Assembly: GCA_946480475.1 (NCBI GenBank)
Contig: CAMLJM010000002.1
Location: 62,001-126,000 of the forward strand
Direction of reading: 5' to 3'
DNA: 64,000 nucleotides
Source: an uncultured Alphaproteobacteria bacterium
GTDB taxonomy: Bacteria; Pseudomonadota; Alphaproteobacteria; Micavibrionales; Micavibrionaceae
The notes beneath the pieces were generated by a model that was not told where the DNA came from, did not search any database, and saw only the letters and a program-made list of their open reading frames with translations. A program made the position numbers and the translations under genes. Numbering within the stretch: the stretch's first letter is position 1; each line of letters starts with the position of its first letter. Positions 37,412-44,537 of the stretch are shown piece by piece.

Positions 37412-37575
37412 CTGAATAAATTTTTCCCGGGTGAGGTTCAGAAGGTCTGTTCTTGGTTCCTAACCTTATCCACGCCTCCTAAGAGTCCGATCTGTCGTGC
37501 CCCTTGTAAGACTGCCGCTCTGCGATGCTTTTCGTCTCCCTGAAAAGTTATCCTGAGCGGCCTTTCTTTTTCCAG

Positions 37576-39273
37576 TTAGCCGATCAGGGACAACATTTTT
37601 TCAAACCATATCGGCGCACTTTGTTCTGCCATATGTGTTATCGGCACCATGGCCAGCCACGCCATAAAAGCGAGGCCCATGCCTGCCCACCCAGCGTAAC
37701 CAGGCTTGGGATTAAGTCTCTTGCGTTTTTCGGGTGGCAATAAATGCGCCATGGCATCCTGCAACGCTTTGGCGGCTGATGATTGTATCGTCACCCAGCT
37801 GAGCGCCATCACCGTGAGTAAAAGCAAAATATCTATAACAACGCGGGCGGCTTCTATGGCGATGGCTGCGTAAAGATAGCTGCGTACAGGCGTTGCATAG
37901 AAAGCAGATAGAATAATGAGTGAAATGATTGCCGCATAGATAACGCCCATGCGGCGCGGCTTTTTCGTGACGTTCTTAAGCGCCATATCGGCGCTGACAA
38001 GAATTTTATGCAACGTATCCGTTTTAAGGCCGAAGGGGTAGCGCTTCTCGTACGCTTCAAATGCGCGCCCATGACTCATTCTTGACGCGAGAACGAGGGC
38101 TTCCCCTATGGCGCGGAAGCGTGATGCTTCCTTGATTTTGTCAACCGCATTTCCGGATGTTCTTGCCGCTTCATCAAGCAGGCGCATGCCTGGGAATAAG
38201 GGCTCTTCAAGAAACGGATCGACATGAACAAGTTCGGGATGCAGACCGAACAGCTTTGCGTTTACGACCTTGTCTTTAAGACGGAAGCTGATGCTGCCCC
38301 AAGGCAATCTTACTTTGTAGGGAATCTTGAATTCTTTATCTTTAGCTTCCTGGTCGAGTTCTTTTAGTCGAGCCGCGTCTTCTATAAGCGTGATATCAGC
38401 ATGCTTTTCCAGCACCATTTTATTACCCAGCATGTCTATAAGCGGAGGGAGTTCCGGCGCTTTATCGCCTTCGACCAGGGCCTCTTTGTCGTACCAGAAT
38501 GAGCACTTGGCTTTGACCACCAATGATCCTATGACGCTGTGCCAGCCCGTCGTGCCGCATTGCTGACATCCCAGTCTTCCCGTCCCCTTGCAGTTCTTGC
38601 ATCTTGTAACACCGCGTCCACGACAGACGTGACATTGCGCACGACCCTTGCCGTTACATTTCATACAGGTTTTGCGGCCACCGCCTGCGGCAACTGTGCG
38701 ATGGCCCTGGCACGTGGGGCATTCAACGAGCATAGCGCCCTTGCAGCGATAGCATGTGGCGCGGCCATCGCCATGACAAACGCCGCAAGCAAGCGCTTTA
38801 GACCCCGAACATGATGTGCATAGTTCGTGGATCACATAGCTTTTATTAAAGCTATCAAGCGCGATTGTTTGGTTTTCGAGAGCGAACCCGATATCATTAC
38901 GTTTCTTCAGAAGGTCAATAACATATTTTTTAACATCGGGGTTTTCTGTGATCTTGGTGAGCACGCCTTGCATTTTGGCGCGCATGTCGCTAACTGAACC
39001 GGCGACTTCGCCGTTTTGCTTGCCATTGACGCGTTTCTCCGCAATTTGTGGATCCATACGGAAAAGTTCGTAAGTTTCGAATTTTAGAACCTCGCCTTCG
39101 AAATCGGCCAATGCAACCTGCAGCCCGCGCAGGCCATTGCCCTTTACGACATTCTGTACGAGCTTTACGGCTTTCTCTAGCAGTTCATCGGGAACGGGTT
39201 CGGGGCCTGTTGCATCAGGCCCAGGATTGCTGGTTGTGAGCGGCTCATTTTGATTGAAGGGATTGTCGCTCAC
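37576..39273 (-). CDS. Membrane protein with expanded DnaJ-type zinc fingers
   Basis: 565 residues, GTG start. The N-terminal 145 residues are soluble. Residues about 150-243 contain eight CxxC motifs, most in CxxCxGxG form (CGVCHGDG, CMKCNGKG, CHVCRGRG, CKNCKGTG), twice the four of DnaJ, which would bind about four zinc ions. A globular part follows. The C-terminal third has hydrophobic segments (RMGVIYAAIISLIILSAFYA, DILLLLTVMALSW, and WAGMGLAFMAWLAMVPI). There is no J domain. A chaperone-like or protein-binding role at the membrane is inference. It lies 24 bases from the upstream hydrolase gene. Confidence 0.75.
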   Translation of the reverse strand: MSDNPFNQNEPLTTSNPGPDATGPEPVPDELLEKAVKLVQNVVKGNGLRGLQVALADFEGEVLKFETYELFRMDPQIAEKRVNGKQNGEVAGSVSDMRAKMQGVLTKITENPDVKKYVIDLLKKRNDIGFALENQTIALDSFNKSYVIHELCTSCSGSKALACGVCHGDGRATCYRCKGAMLVECPTCQGHRTVAAGGGRKTCMKCNGKGRAQCHVCRGRGVTRCKNCKGTGRLGCQQCGTTGWHSVIGSLVVKAKCSFWYDKEALVEGDKAPELPPLIDMLGNKMVLEKHADITLIEDAARLKELDQEAKDKEFKIPYKVRLPWGSISFRLKDKVVNAKLFGLHPELVHVDPFLEEPLFPGMRLLDEAARTSGNAVDKIKEASRFRAIGEALVLASRMSHGRAFEAYEKRYPFGLKTDTLHKILVSADMALKNVTKKPRRMGVIYAAIISLIILSAFYATPVRSYLYAAIAIEAARVVIDILLLLTVMALSWVTIQSSAAKALQDAMAHLLPPEKRKRLNPKPGYAGWAGMGLAFMAWLAMVPITHMAEQSAPIWFEKMLSLIG

Positions 39274-39297
39274 CGGATTGTCTCTGCCTTCTTCCGC

Positions 39298-40008
39298 TCA
39301 GGCGGCGCGGGATCGCTTGAGGTGTTGGGAAAGGAAATCAGCTGTGCGGCTATTCGCCAGCTGTGCCGCATGCTCATCATAGTGCTCGCCCTGCCCGCGT
39401 GCAAATGCATGATTAACGCCGGGGTAGGAGAAGATTGTGACCTGGGGAATTTTTTCGAGGGCAGCTTTGATTTTTGCCTGTGCGCTTTTGGAAACAAACT
39501 TGTCTTCCTCGGCTATGTGGAGCATTAAAGGATTTTTTATGCTCTTGCTTTCTTCGAGCAAGGTATCAAGGCCAACACCATAATAGCTGACTGAGGCATC
39601 TACGAGGGCGTATGTAGCCATAAGGTAGGCGAGCTTACCGCCCAGACAGTAGCCGACAGTGGCCACGCGGGTATTCCCTTGTGCGTGACCTTTATAAACG
39701 TGGACGGTTGCCCGCAGGTCTTCGATTCCCTTATCAATGTCAAAGCGGTTCATGAGGTCAAAAGCCTTATCCCATTCTGCCCTCGTTTTATCCGTTAGGT
39801 CGATACCAGGTTCCAGACGCCAGAACAGGTCCGGACATACAGCGATGTAGCCTTGTTGTGCAAACTCGTCACATTTAGCGCGCATCTCAGCATTCACACC
39901 GAAAATTTCCTGAATGAGGACGATTGTGGGGGCTGGCAGTTTGGCAGGCATAGCCACATACGCCTGAAATGTGCCGCCATCTTTGGCGGGTATCGCCTGT
40001 GTTGCCAT
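39298..40008 (-). CDS. Dienelactone hydrolase-family protein
   Basis: 236 residues, the usual length. Alpha/beta hydrolase with the DLH triad: C121 in GYCLGG, D169 (AEEDKFV) and H200 (GVNHAF); the conserved E34 sits in IQEIFG. Family members open cyclic dienelactones or act on other small esters. No chloroaromatic pathway genes are nearby, so the physiological substrate is unknown. Probably cytosolic (no signal peptide). Confidence 0.9.
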   Translation of the reverse strand: MATQAIPAKDGGTFQAYVAMPAKLPAPTIVLIQEIFGVNAEMRAKCDEFAQQGYIAVCPDLFWRLEPGIDLTDKTRAEWDKAFDLMNRFDIDKGIEDLRATVHVYKGHAQGNTRVATVGYCLGGKLAYLMATYALVDASVSYYGVGLDTLLEESKSIKNPLMLHIAEEDKFVSKSAQAKIKAALEKIPQVTIFSYPGVNHAFARGQGEHYDEHAAQLANSRTADFLSQHLKRSRAA

Positions 40009-40082
40009 ATTGAAAATCCCCTTCTCTGATAACGGTATCAGAATACGCTTGTGAGCAGAGACTTCAATATTAAATTGTCGTT

Positions 40083-40871
40083 TTAAGGTGTAAGTTTTGG
40101 GCCTGCGCTTTTGCGGGCGACAATAAAAAGCTCATAGATCGGCGGGTCTTCCGGGGTAAGTCCGTAAAGTTTAGATGCTTCGGCCTGAAAATAAAGGCTA
40201 TCCATAAAGTAGATATCCATTTTGATGTTTTGAGGCTCAAAGCCTGCGGCCACCAATGCGGCTTTGAGCTGTATAGGCGTATAGAAATGTTGCCTGGCAT
40301 CGTGCGAAGTATCAATAATCAACCCATTTTCCAAATCCAGCGTCGAGGACAGTGCTTCTTTCATTACATGGCTCTTGATATTCAGCTGTACGTCAAGGGC
40401 GCAGAAGGTTGTCGGGAAGAGTCCAATTAATGCGCCGCCGGGTGTTAGGGCTTCACAGAATGATACCAGCATCCGGTCGTTTTCGGCAACCGTGGGGGCC
40501 ACAACAGAGTTCATGACAATCACGGCATCAAATACGTCCACAAAACCCAGATTTTTGGAATTGCGCGCCTCGTAAATCACGGAAGTGGAAGGATTGCGGT
40601 GTTTTGCTGTCTTTACGACATCTTCGAAATCGGTGCAAAGCACCAGAGGTTTAGGTTCTATCTTTTGGGCGATGTCGTTTTCTAGAACCGTTTCGCTACC
40701 GCAGCCGGGCAGAAGAATACGGGGGGTACTATTAGGGATAGATTGCAGGATTGTGCGAATTTCGTGAAGCGTACGCTCGCGTACACCAGAATCAGGCGTA
40801 ATGCTGAATACCGTTTTGCTATAGCCGTCAGCGTGTGCTGCTGCCCAGTCATCTTCGCCCCAGTCTGGCAT
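40083..40871 (-). CDS. Class I SAM-dependent methyltransferase-like protein
   Basis: 262 residues. Rossmann-type SAM site: motif I ILLPGCGSE near residue 52, acidic end of strand 2 LCTDFED near 79, VFDAVIVMNSVV near 113, and motif FCEALTPGGALIGLF near 138. The substrate is unknown; motif I has PGCG instead of the common GxGxG. Single gene between the hydrolase and hisG. Confidence 0.7.
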   Translation of the reverse strand: MPDWGEDDWAAAHADGYSKTVFSITPDSGVRERTLHEIRTILQSIPNSTPRILLPGCGSETVLENDIAQKIEPKPLVLCTDFEDVVKTAKHRNPSTSVIYEARNSKNLGFVDVFDAVIVMNSVVAPTVAENDRMLVSFCEALTPGGALIGLFPTTFCALDVQLNIKSHVMKEALSSTLDLENGLIIDTSHDARQHFYTPIQLKAALVAAGFEPQNIKMDIYFMDSLYFQAEASKLYGLTPEDPPIYELFIVARKSAGPKLTP

Positions 40872-40935
40872 TTGGTATTATCCCTGCTGTTATATTATAA
40901 GGCAGGAATAGTAGGACTCTGTAGTTCTGTCAATT

Positions 40936-41745
40936 CTAAAAAGTGGAAATGGTTAAGTTACGGACGGCTGCTGCGGGTAATAGGGCTTGTTTAGCGGAGG
41001 CTGCAGGGTTCAGGCGCAGAGGTTGTGGTTCTGCAGGATCATTCAACACGCTTGCCAGTCTGTCTGTGAGGGCCGTCCTTAAAGCTTCTTTCTCGGGCGT
41101 TGTTTTCTGGGAGTTTTGTACGAGGCTTGCGCAGGAGTTAAAGACCAGAAGTTTTTTCTCTAAGCCGTTTTGGGCCAGGCTCTCACCAGTTTGTACGATT
41201 TCAAAGATGGCGTCTGCACGACCTGCGACAATCGTGCTCTCAACCCCGCCTTTTTGCTGCAAAATGCGTGACGGTTTCACATTCTGCTTTTCCAGCAATT
41301 GCTGCAGCAAAGCCGGATAAGAAGTGGCGATGCGCATTTCACCTAAGTCACTGAAATCGCGTATATACATTTCAGGTTTTGCAGCAATCCAGAGGCTGCA
41401 GGCCGATATACGCTCCAGGCTGAGCGTCTGCTGCAGAGCAGATTTCTGGGATCTGTTTGTGGCTTCGTATTCCCGCAGCATATCCAGGCCCACAATTGTC
41501 ATATCGGCGGCGCCTTCATTAACCCAGTCCAAAGCCGCATCGGCGCGAAGTTCGTAGGTTTCGATGTCAGGGAATATGCCCCTGACATCTTTTGTTACAC
41601 CCTGTCCTGCGCGGCTTGAGGGTTTTTCGAAAACAAGGCCTGCACGGCTCATGACTTCGTTAAAGGCTTCGCGCAGCCTTTTCTGATCAGGCAAGATCAG
41701 ACGAAAGGGATTTCCCGTATATATTGTAGCCGTATTCTTAGTCAT
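40936..41745 (-). CDS. hisG: ATP phosphoribosyltransferase (HisG)
   Basis: 269 residues. First enzyme of histidine synthesis, joining PRPP and ATP. Signs: LILPDQKRLREAF at the start, GAADMTIVGLDML at 79-90, MRIATSYPALLQQLLEKQNV near 137-156, and the PRPP-site block ESTIVAGRADAIFEIVQTGESLAQNGL at 169-195. The length lies between short (HisZ-dependent) and long forms; the C-terminal part shows no clear ACT-like regulatory domain. No other his gene is in the window. Just upstream is a TrpR-family regulator gene and a perfect inverted repeat overlapping a promoter, so histidine-responsive repression is likely. Confidence 0.87.
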   Translation of the reverse strand: MTKNTATIYTGNPFRLILPDQKRLREAFNEVMSRAGLVFEKPSSRAGQGVTKDVRGIFPDIETYELRADAALDWVNEGAADMTIVGLDMLREYEATNRSQKSALQQTLSLERISACSLWIAAKPEMYIRDFSDLGEMRIATSYPALLQQLLEKQNVKPSRILQQKGGVESTIVAGRADAIFEIVQTGESLAQNGLEKKLLVFNSCASLVQNSQKTTPEKEALRTALTDRLASVLNDPAEPQPLRLNPAASAKQALLPAAAVRNLTISTF

Positions 41746-41785
41746 TTACACACCCGCTTGGTCGCCGTTTATCCGGATAACCGTC

Positions 41786-41815
41786 TTGTATTAGTGTATT
41801 ACTATACTAATACAA
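41786..41815. promoter_or_regulatory. Palindromic operator overlapping the hisG promoter
   Basis: A perfect inverted repeat of 10-bp arms, TTGTATTAGT (41786-41795) and ACTAATACAA (41806-41815), with a 10-base centre that itself contains a related ATTACT half. On the minus strand a TTGACG -35-like hexamer (41820-41825) lies just upstream, so a -10 would fall inside the repeat. Position and symmetry suit a repressor site, most simply for the TrpR-family protein encoded at 41863. Confidence 0.68.
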
Positions 41816-41862
41816 ACTACGTCAACAAAAATGAGGCGGGTTATGTATTTTAAAAAGGCGGG

Positions 41863-42177
41863 TCAGGTACGCTTTTTCTTCATACGTTCAAGGATCAGGC
41901 GATAGCCGTGAAAAGGTTCCTTTTCCAGGAAGCGGGCAACGCGGCCTACGGTAGTTGTGCTGGCCCCGGTTGTGGCGGAAATATCGCGGTAAGAGGCGTC
42001 ACCCTCATCCAGCATGCGCGCGATCACCCAGCGTTCTGAAAGAGCCTTGATTTCAGCGGGTGTGCAGAGATCGATCAGGAAGCTTTTGCACTCCTGTTCA
42101 TTCTTAAGCTGCAAGAAAGCTGCGCAAAGTTCGTCGAAGCCTTCCGGTGTCTGGGGGTCTGGAAATTTACTGGCCAT
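41863..42177 (-). CDS. TrpR-family (YerC/YecD-like) regulator, HisR candidate
   Basis: 104 residues, all-helical. TrpR-superfamily features: LCTPAEIKALSERWVIARMLDEGDASYRDIS, then the helix-turn-helix ATTGASTTTVGRVARFL. Proteins of this YerC/YecD group act as repressors, and in some bacteria (HisR) they control histidine genes. Here the gene lies directly upstream of hisG on the same strand, with a palindrome between them. The ligand (histidine or tryptophan) cannot be read from sequence. Confidence 0.82.
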   Translation of the reverse strand: MASKFPDPQTPEGFDELCAAFLQLKNEQECKSFLIDLCTPAEIKALSERWVIARMLDEGDASYRDISATTGASTTTVGRVARFLEKEPFHGYRLILERMKKKRT

Positions 42178-42247
42178 AGCTGCTTTCTAGCATGCCTTGG
42201 CAAAAGCTGCTACACCTTGTCCGCCCGAGACCTGCAGGAGGAATGCC

Positions 42248-42508
42248 ATGAAAGTCACCGTAAATGTTGATTGTACCCCGGAAGAAGCACGCGCTTTCAT
42301 CGGTTTGCCTAATATTGCGCCCCTGCAGGAGCGCATGATGAAGGAACTTGAGAACCGCATGGCTGAAAACCTGCAGAACCTGGACCCTGAAACATTCATG
42401 AAAACCTGGCTGCCTCTGACGATGGAAAGCTGGGGGGAAATGCAAAAGATGTTCTGGGGCCAGATGCAGATGGGGATGGGCGCCCCTGCCCCCGGCGATA
42501 AAAAGTAA
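42248..42508 (+). CDS. DUF6489-family small protein
   Basis: 86 residues from ATG 42248, preceded by AGGAGG at 7 bases; an open frame from 42197 has no ribosome binding site. Begins MKVTVNVDCTPEEARAFIGLPN and ends in a Met/Gly-rich tail. Matches a small alphaproteobacterial family often found next to mnmE (from memory). Function unknown. mnmE starts 3 bases after its stop, so they are cotranscribed. Confidence 0.72.
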   Translation: MKVTVNVDCTPEEARAFIGLPNIAPLQERMMKELENRMAENLQNLDPETFMKTWLPLTMESWGEMQKMFWGQMQMGMGAPAPGDKK

Positions 42509-42511
42509 GCC

Positions 42512-43864
42512 ATGGCTGTTGCTGATACGATTTATGCACTTTCAACGCCTTGGGGTATGTCCGGGGTGGCCGTAGTACGCGTATCAGGCCCCGGTGCCCT
42601 TACAGGCCTTGCACAGATTAGTGACCGCGCGGATTTGGCCGCGCGTCAGGCGCATTTGCTGCGGCTGGTCGATCCTGTCGATCAGCATTTGATTGATCAG
42701 GCATTGGTGCTGGCATTCCCGGCCCCGCACAGTTTCACCGGGGAAGATGTTGTTGAGTACCAGATTCATGGCGGTGTGGCTGTGATCAACGATATATTGC
42801 GCGTTTTATCGGGCCTGCCGGGTTACCGGATGGCCCTGCCCGGCGAGTTCACGCGGCGTAGTTTCGAGAGCGGCAAGATGGATCTAACCGAGGCCGAAGC
42901 CATTGGCGATCTGATCCATGCAGAAACGGAAGCCCAGAAGGCGCAGGCGCTTTCGCAAATGGAAGGCGGCCTTTCGAAGTTATACGATGAATGGGCCGAA
43001 CGCCTTATACGGGCGCTTGCACATTTGGAAGCTGATCTTGATTTCCCCGACGAAGACTTGCCTGAGGGCGTTACCCATGCTGTTACGCCGGTGCTGCAGA
43101 CTCTTATCGGCGACCTTGATGAACATTTGAATGATAATCGTCGCGGCGAGCGATTGCGTGATGGCATTCATGTGGCTGTTATAGGCGCGCCGAATGCAGG
43201 CAAGTCTTCTCTTGTGAACGAGCTGGCGCAACGTGATGTGGCGATTGTATCCGAATATGCCGGAACCACGCGCGATATTATCGAAGCTCACCTGAATATT
43301 GGCGGCTTCCCGGTTATCCTATCTGATACGGCAGGCTTGCGGCCTGATCAGATAGGCACTGAAGGGCAAGATAGTATTGAAGGCGAAGGTATACGCCGGG
43401 CAATCCAGCGTGCCGAGAGCGCCGACATACGCGTGCTGGTGTTTGATGCATCTTTACTGCCTGCGCTGGATCCGCATACCACCAAACTGATCCGTGACAA
43501 TACGATTATTGTCTTTAATAAAGCAGATGCATATAAGGGCGATATTCCATCAGTGATGCACCATGTGCCTGTCGTGACATCGGTGAAGGATCATCAGGGA
43601 ATCGATAAGCTTACAAGCGCTTTACAGGGTATGATCCGCGAAATGATTGGTACACGTGAAACGCCATCACTGACGCGCGAACGTCATCGTACGGCATTGC
43701 AAGAATGTCGCGCCTCACTTGTGCGGGCACTCAATGCCCCCCTGCCTGAACTGATGGCAGAAGATGTGCGATTGAGTATGAGGGCGCTCGGGCGCGTCAC
43801 GGGCCGCGTTGACGTCGAGGATTTGCTCGATGTGATCTTCCGCGATTTTTGTATCGGGAAATAA
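42512..43864 (+). CDS. mnmE: tRNA uridine-5-carboxymethylaminomethyl synthesis GTPase MnmE
   Basis: 450 residues. With MnmG it forms the complex that modifies U34 of several tRNAs. N-terminal tetrahydrofolate-binding domain (DTIYALSTPWGMSGVAVVRVSGP), helical domain, and inserted G domain with G1 GAPNAGKS at 225-232, DTAGL and NKAD. The C-terminal catalytic motif FCIGK is intact. Its partner mnmG lies 3 kb downstream with three other genes between. The stop directly abuts the stop of the convergent gene at 43865. Confidence 0.97.
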   Translation: MAVADTIYALSTPWGMSGVAVVRVSGPGALTGLAQISDRADLAARQAHLLRLVDPVDQHLIDQALVLAFPAPHSFTGEDVVEYQIHGGVAVINDILRVLSGLPGYRMALPGEFTRRSFESGKMDLTEAEAIGDLIHAETEAQKAQALSQMEGGLSKLYDEWAERLIRALAHLEADLDFPDEDLPEGVTHAVTPVLQTLIGDLDEHLNDNRRGERLRDGIHVAVIGAPNAGKSSLVNELAQRDVAIVSEYAGTTRDIIEAHLNIGGFPVILSDTAGLRPDQIGTEGQDSIEGEGIRRAIQRAESADIRVLVFDASLLPALDPHTTKLIRDNTIIVFNKADAYKGDIPSVMHHVPVVTSVKDHQGIDKLTSALQGMIREMIGTRETPSLTRERHRTALQECRASLVRALNAPLPELMAEDVRLSMRALGRVTGRVDVEDLLDVIFRDFCIGK

Positions 43865-44269
43865 TTATTCTACACGGGGTGAGTGTGGGAACATAAGTGC
43901 CACGATCTTATCAAGGGCAAGGTCCATGGCGGTGCGATCATTTGCATGTTTTGCAGCAACAAACTTTTGATGCAGGGCCCATCTTGCGGAATTTGTATCC
44001 GGACCCGCACTGTTAATCAATATTTCGTTGAGATTAAATTTTGCGGCACGCCCCGCTGCACGCAGGGCGTCCTGTTTGGTTTCATGAAATTCGGGGTCGG
44101 CGGCCAGGACCAGCTTCAGAACACCTGCGTGACCGTTGGTTGCTGCATTTTGTGCTGCTGCATAAAAATCCCAGGAAATATCAGCGCCCTTAAAAAGAAG
44201 ATCTCTGGCGGAAGCGGTGTCATTGCCCAACGCCGGATCTGCGAGGGCTGCAGAAGCAGCCTCATTCAT
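43865..44269 (-). CDS. Small ankyrin-like helical protein
   Basis: 134 residues, mostly helical. The segment NAATNGHAGVLKLVLAADPEFH (residues 42-63) is ankyrin-like, and the following DALRAAGRAAKFNLNEILINSA resembles a second degenerate repeat. No signal peptide. Starts 3 bases after the stop of the 63-residue gene, so it is probably cotranscribed. Function unknown. Confidence 0.6.
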   Translation of the reverse strand: MNEAASAALADPALGNDTASARDLLFKGADISWDFYAAAQNAATNGHAGVLKLVLAADPEFHETKQDALRAAGRAAKFNLNEILINSAGPDTNSARWALHQKFVAAKHANDRTAMDLALDKIVALMFPHSPRVE

Positions 44270-44272
44270 AGA

Positions 44273-44464
44273 TTAAGGCTTTGCTACAGGAGCTGGTTGT
44301 TGTGCGGCACGCTGTGCAGCTACGAAGCGGTCATTGTCTGTAATTGCTGGTACAGAGCCGCCTTTAGCGATGATGAGATTTTTGGTGGCTTGTGGTGCGT
44401 TCAGCCAAAAAACAGCTTCTTCATTAATAACCGCAGCGGCAAACGGGAGAGATGTGGAGGTCAT
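44273..44464 (-). CDS. Small unrecognised protein
   Basis: 63 residues. AAAAGGAG lies 8 bases before the ATG, strong support for translation. Ala-rich, with a Gln/Pro-rich end (QQPAPVAKP). No domain recognised. First of a two-gene unit with the ankyrin-like gene; preceded by a hairpin (44481-44502). Confidence 0.6.
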   Translation of the reverse strand: MTSTSLPFAAAVINEEAVFWLNAPQATKNLIIAKGGSVPAITDNDRFVAAQRAAQQPAPVAKP

Positions 44465-44480
44465 GAGCAGGCTCCTTTTT

Positions 44481-44508
44481 TCAATCAGTGAAAACTGATT
44501 GATTTTTT
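44481..44508 (+). terminator. Intrinsic terminator on the + strand
   Basis: TCAATCAGT and ACTGATTGA form a perfect 9-bp stem capped by a GAAA tetraloop and followed by T6. The T-run is on the + strand, although the adjacent genes are on the minus strand, so it would stop rightward transcripts such as read-through from mnmE. Confidence 0.75.
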
Positions 44509-44537
44509 ATATGTAAAAAGACACCTGGTCAAGATAT

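Noticed and set aside
38539..38814. + strand open frame opposite the zinc-finger region
   Set aside because: It exists because Cys/Gly codons of the real gene give Ala/Thr codons in reverse; no support.
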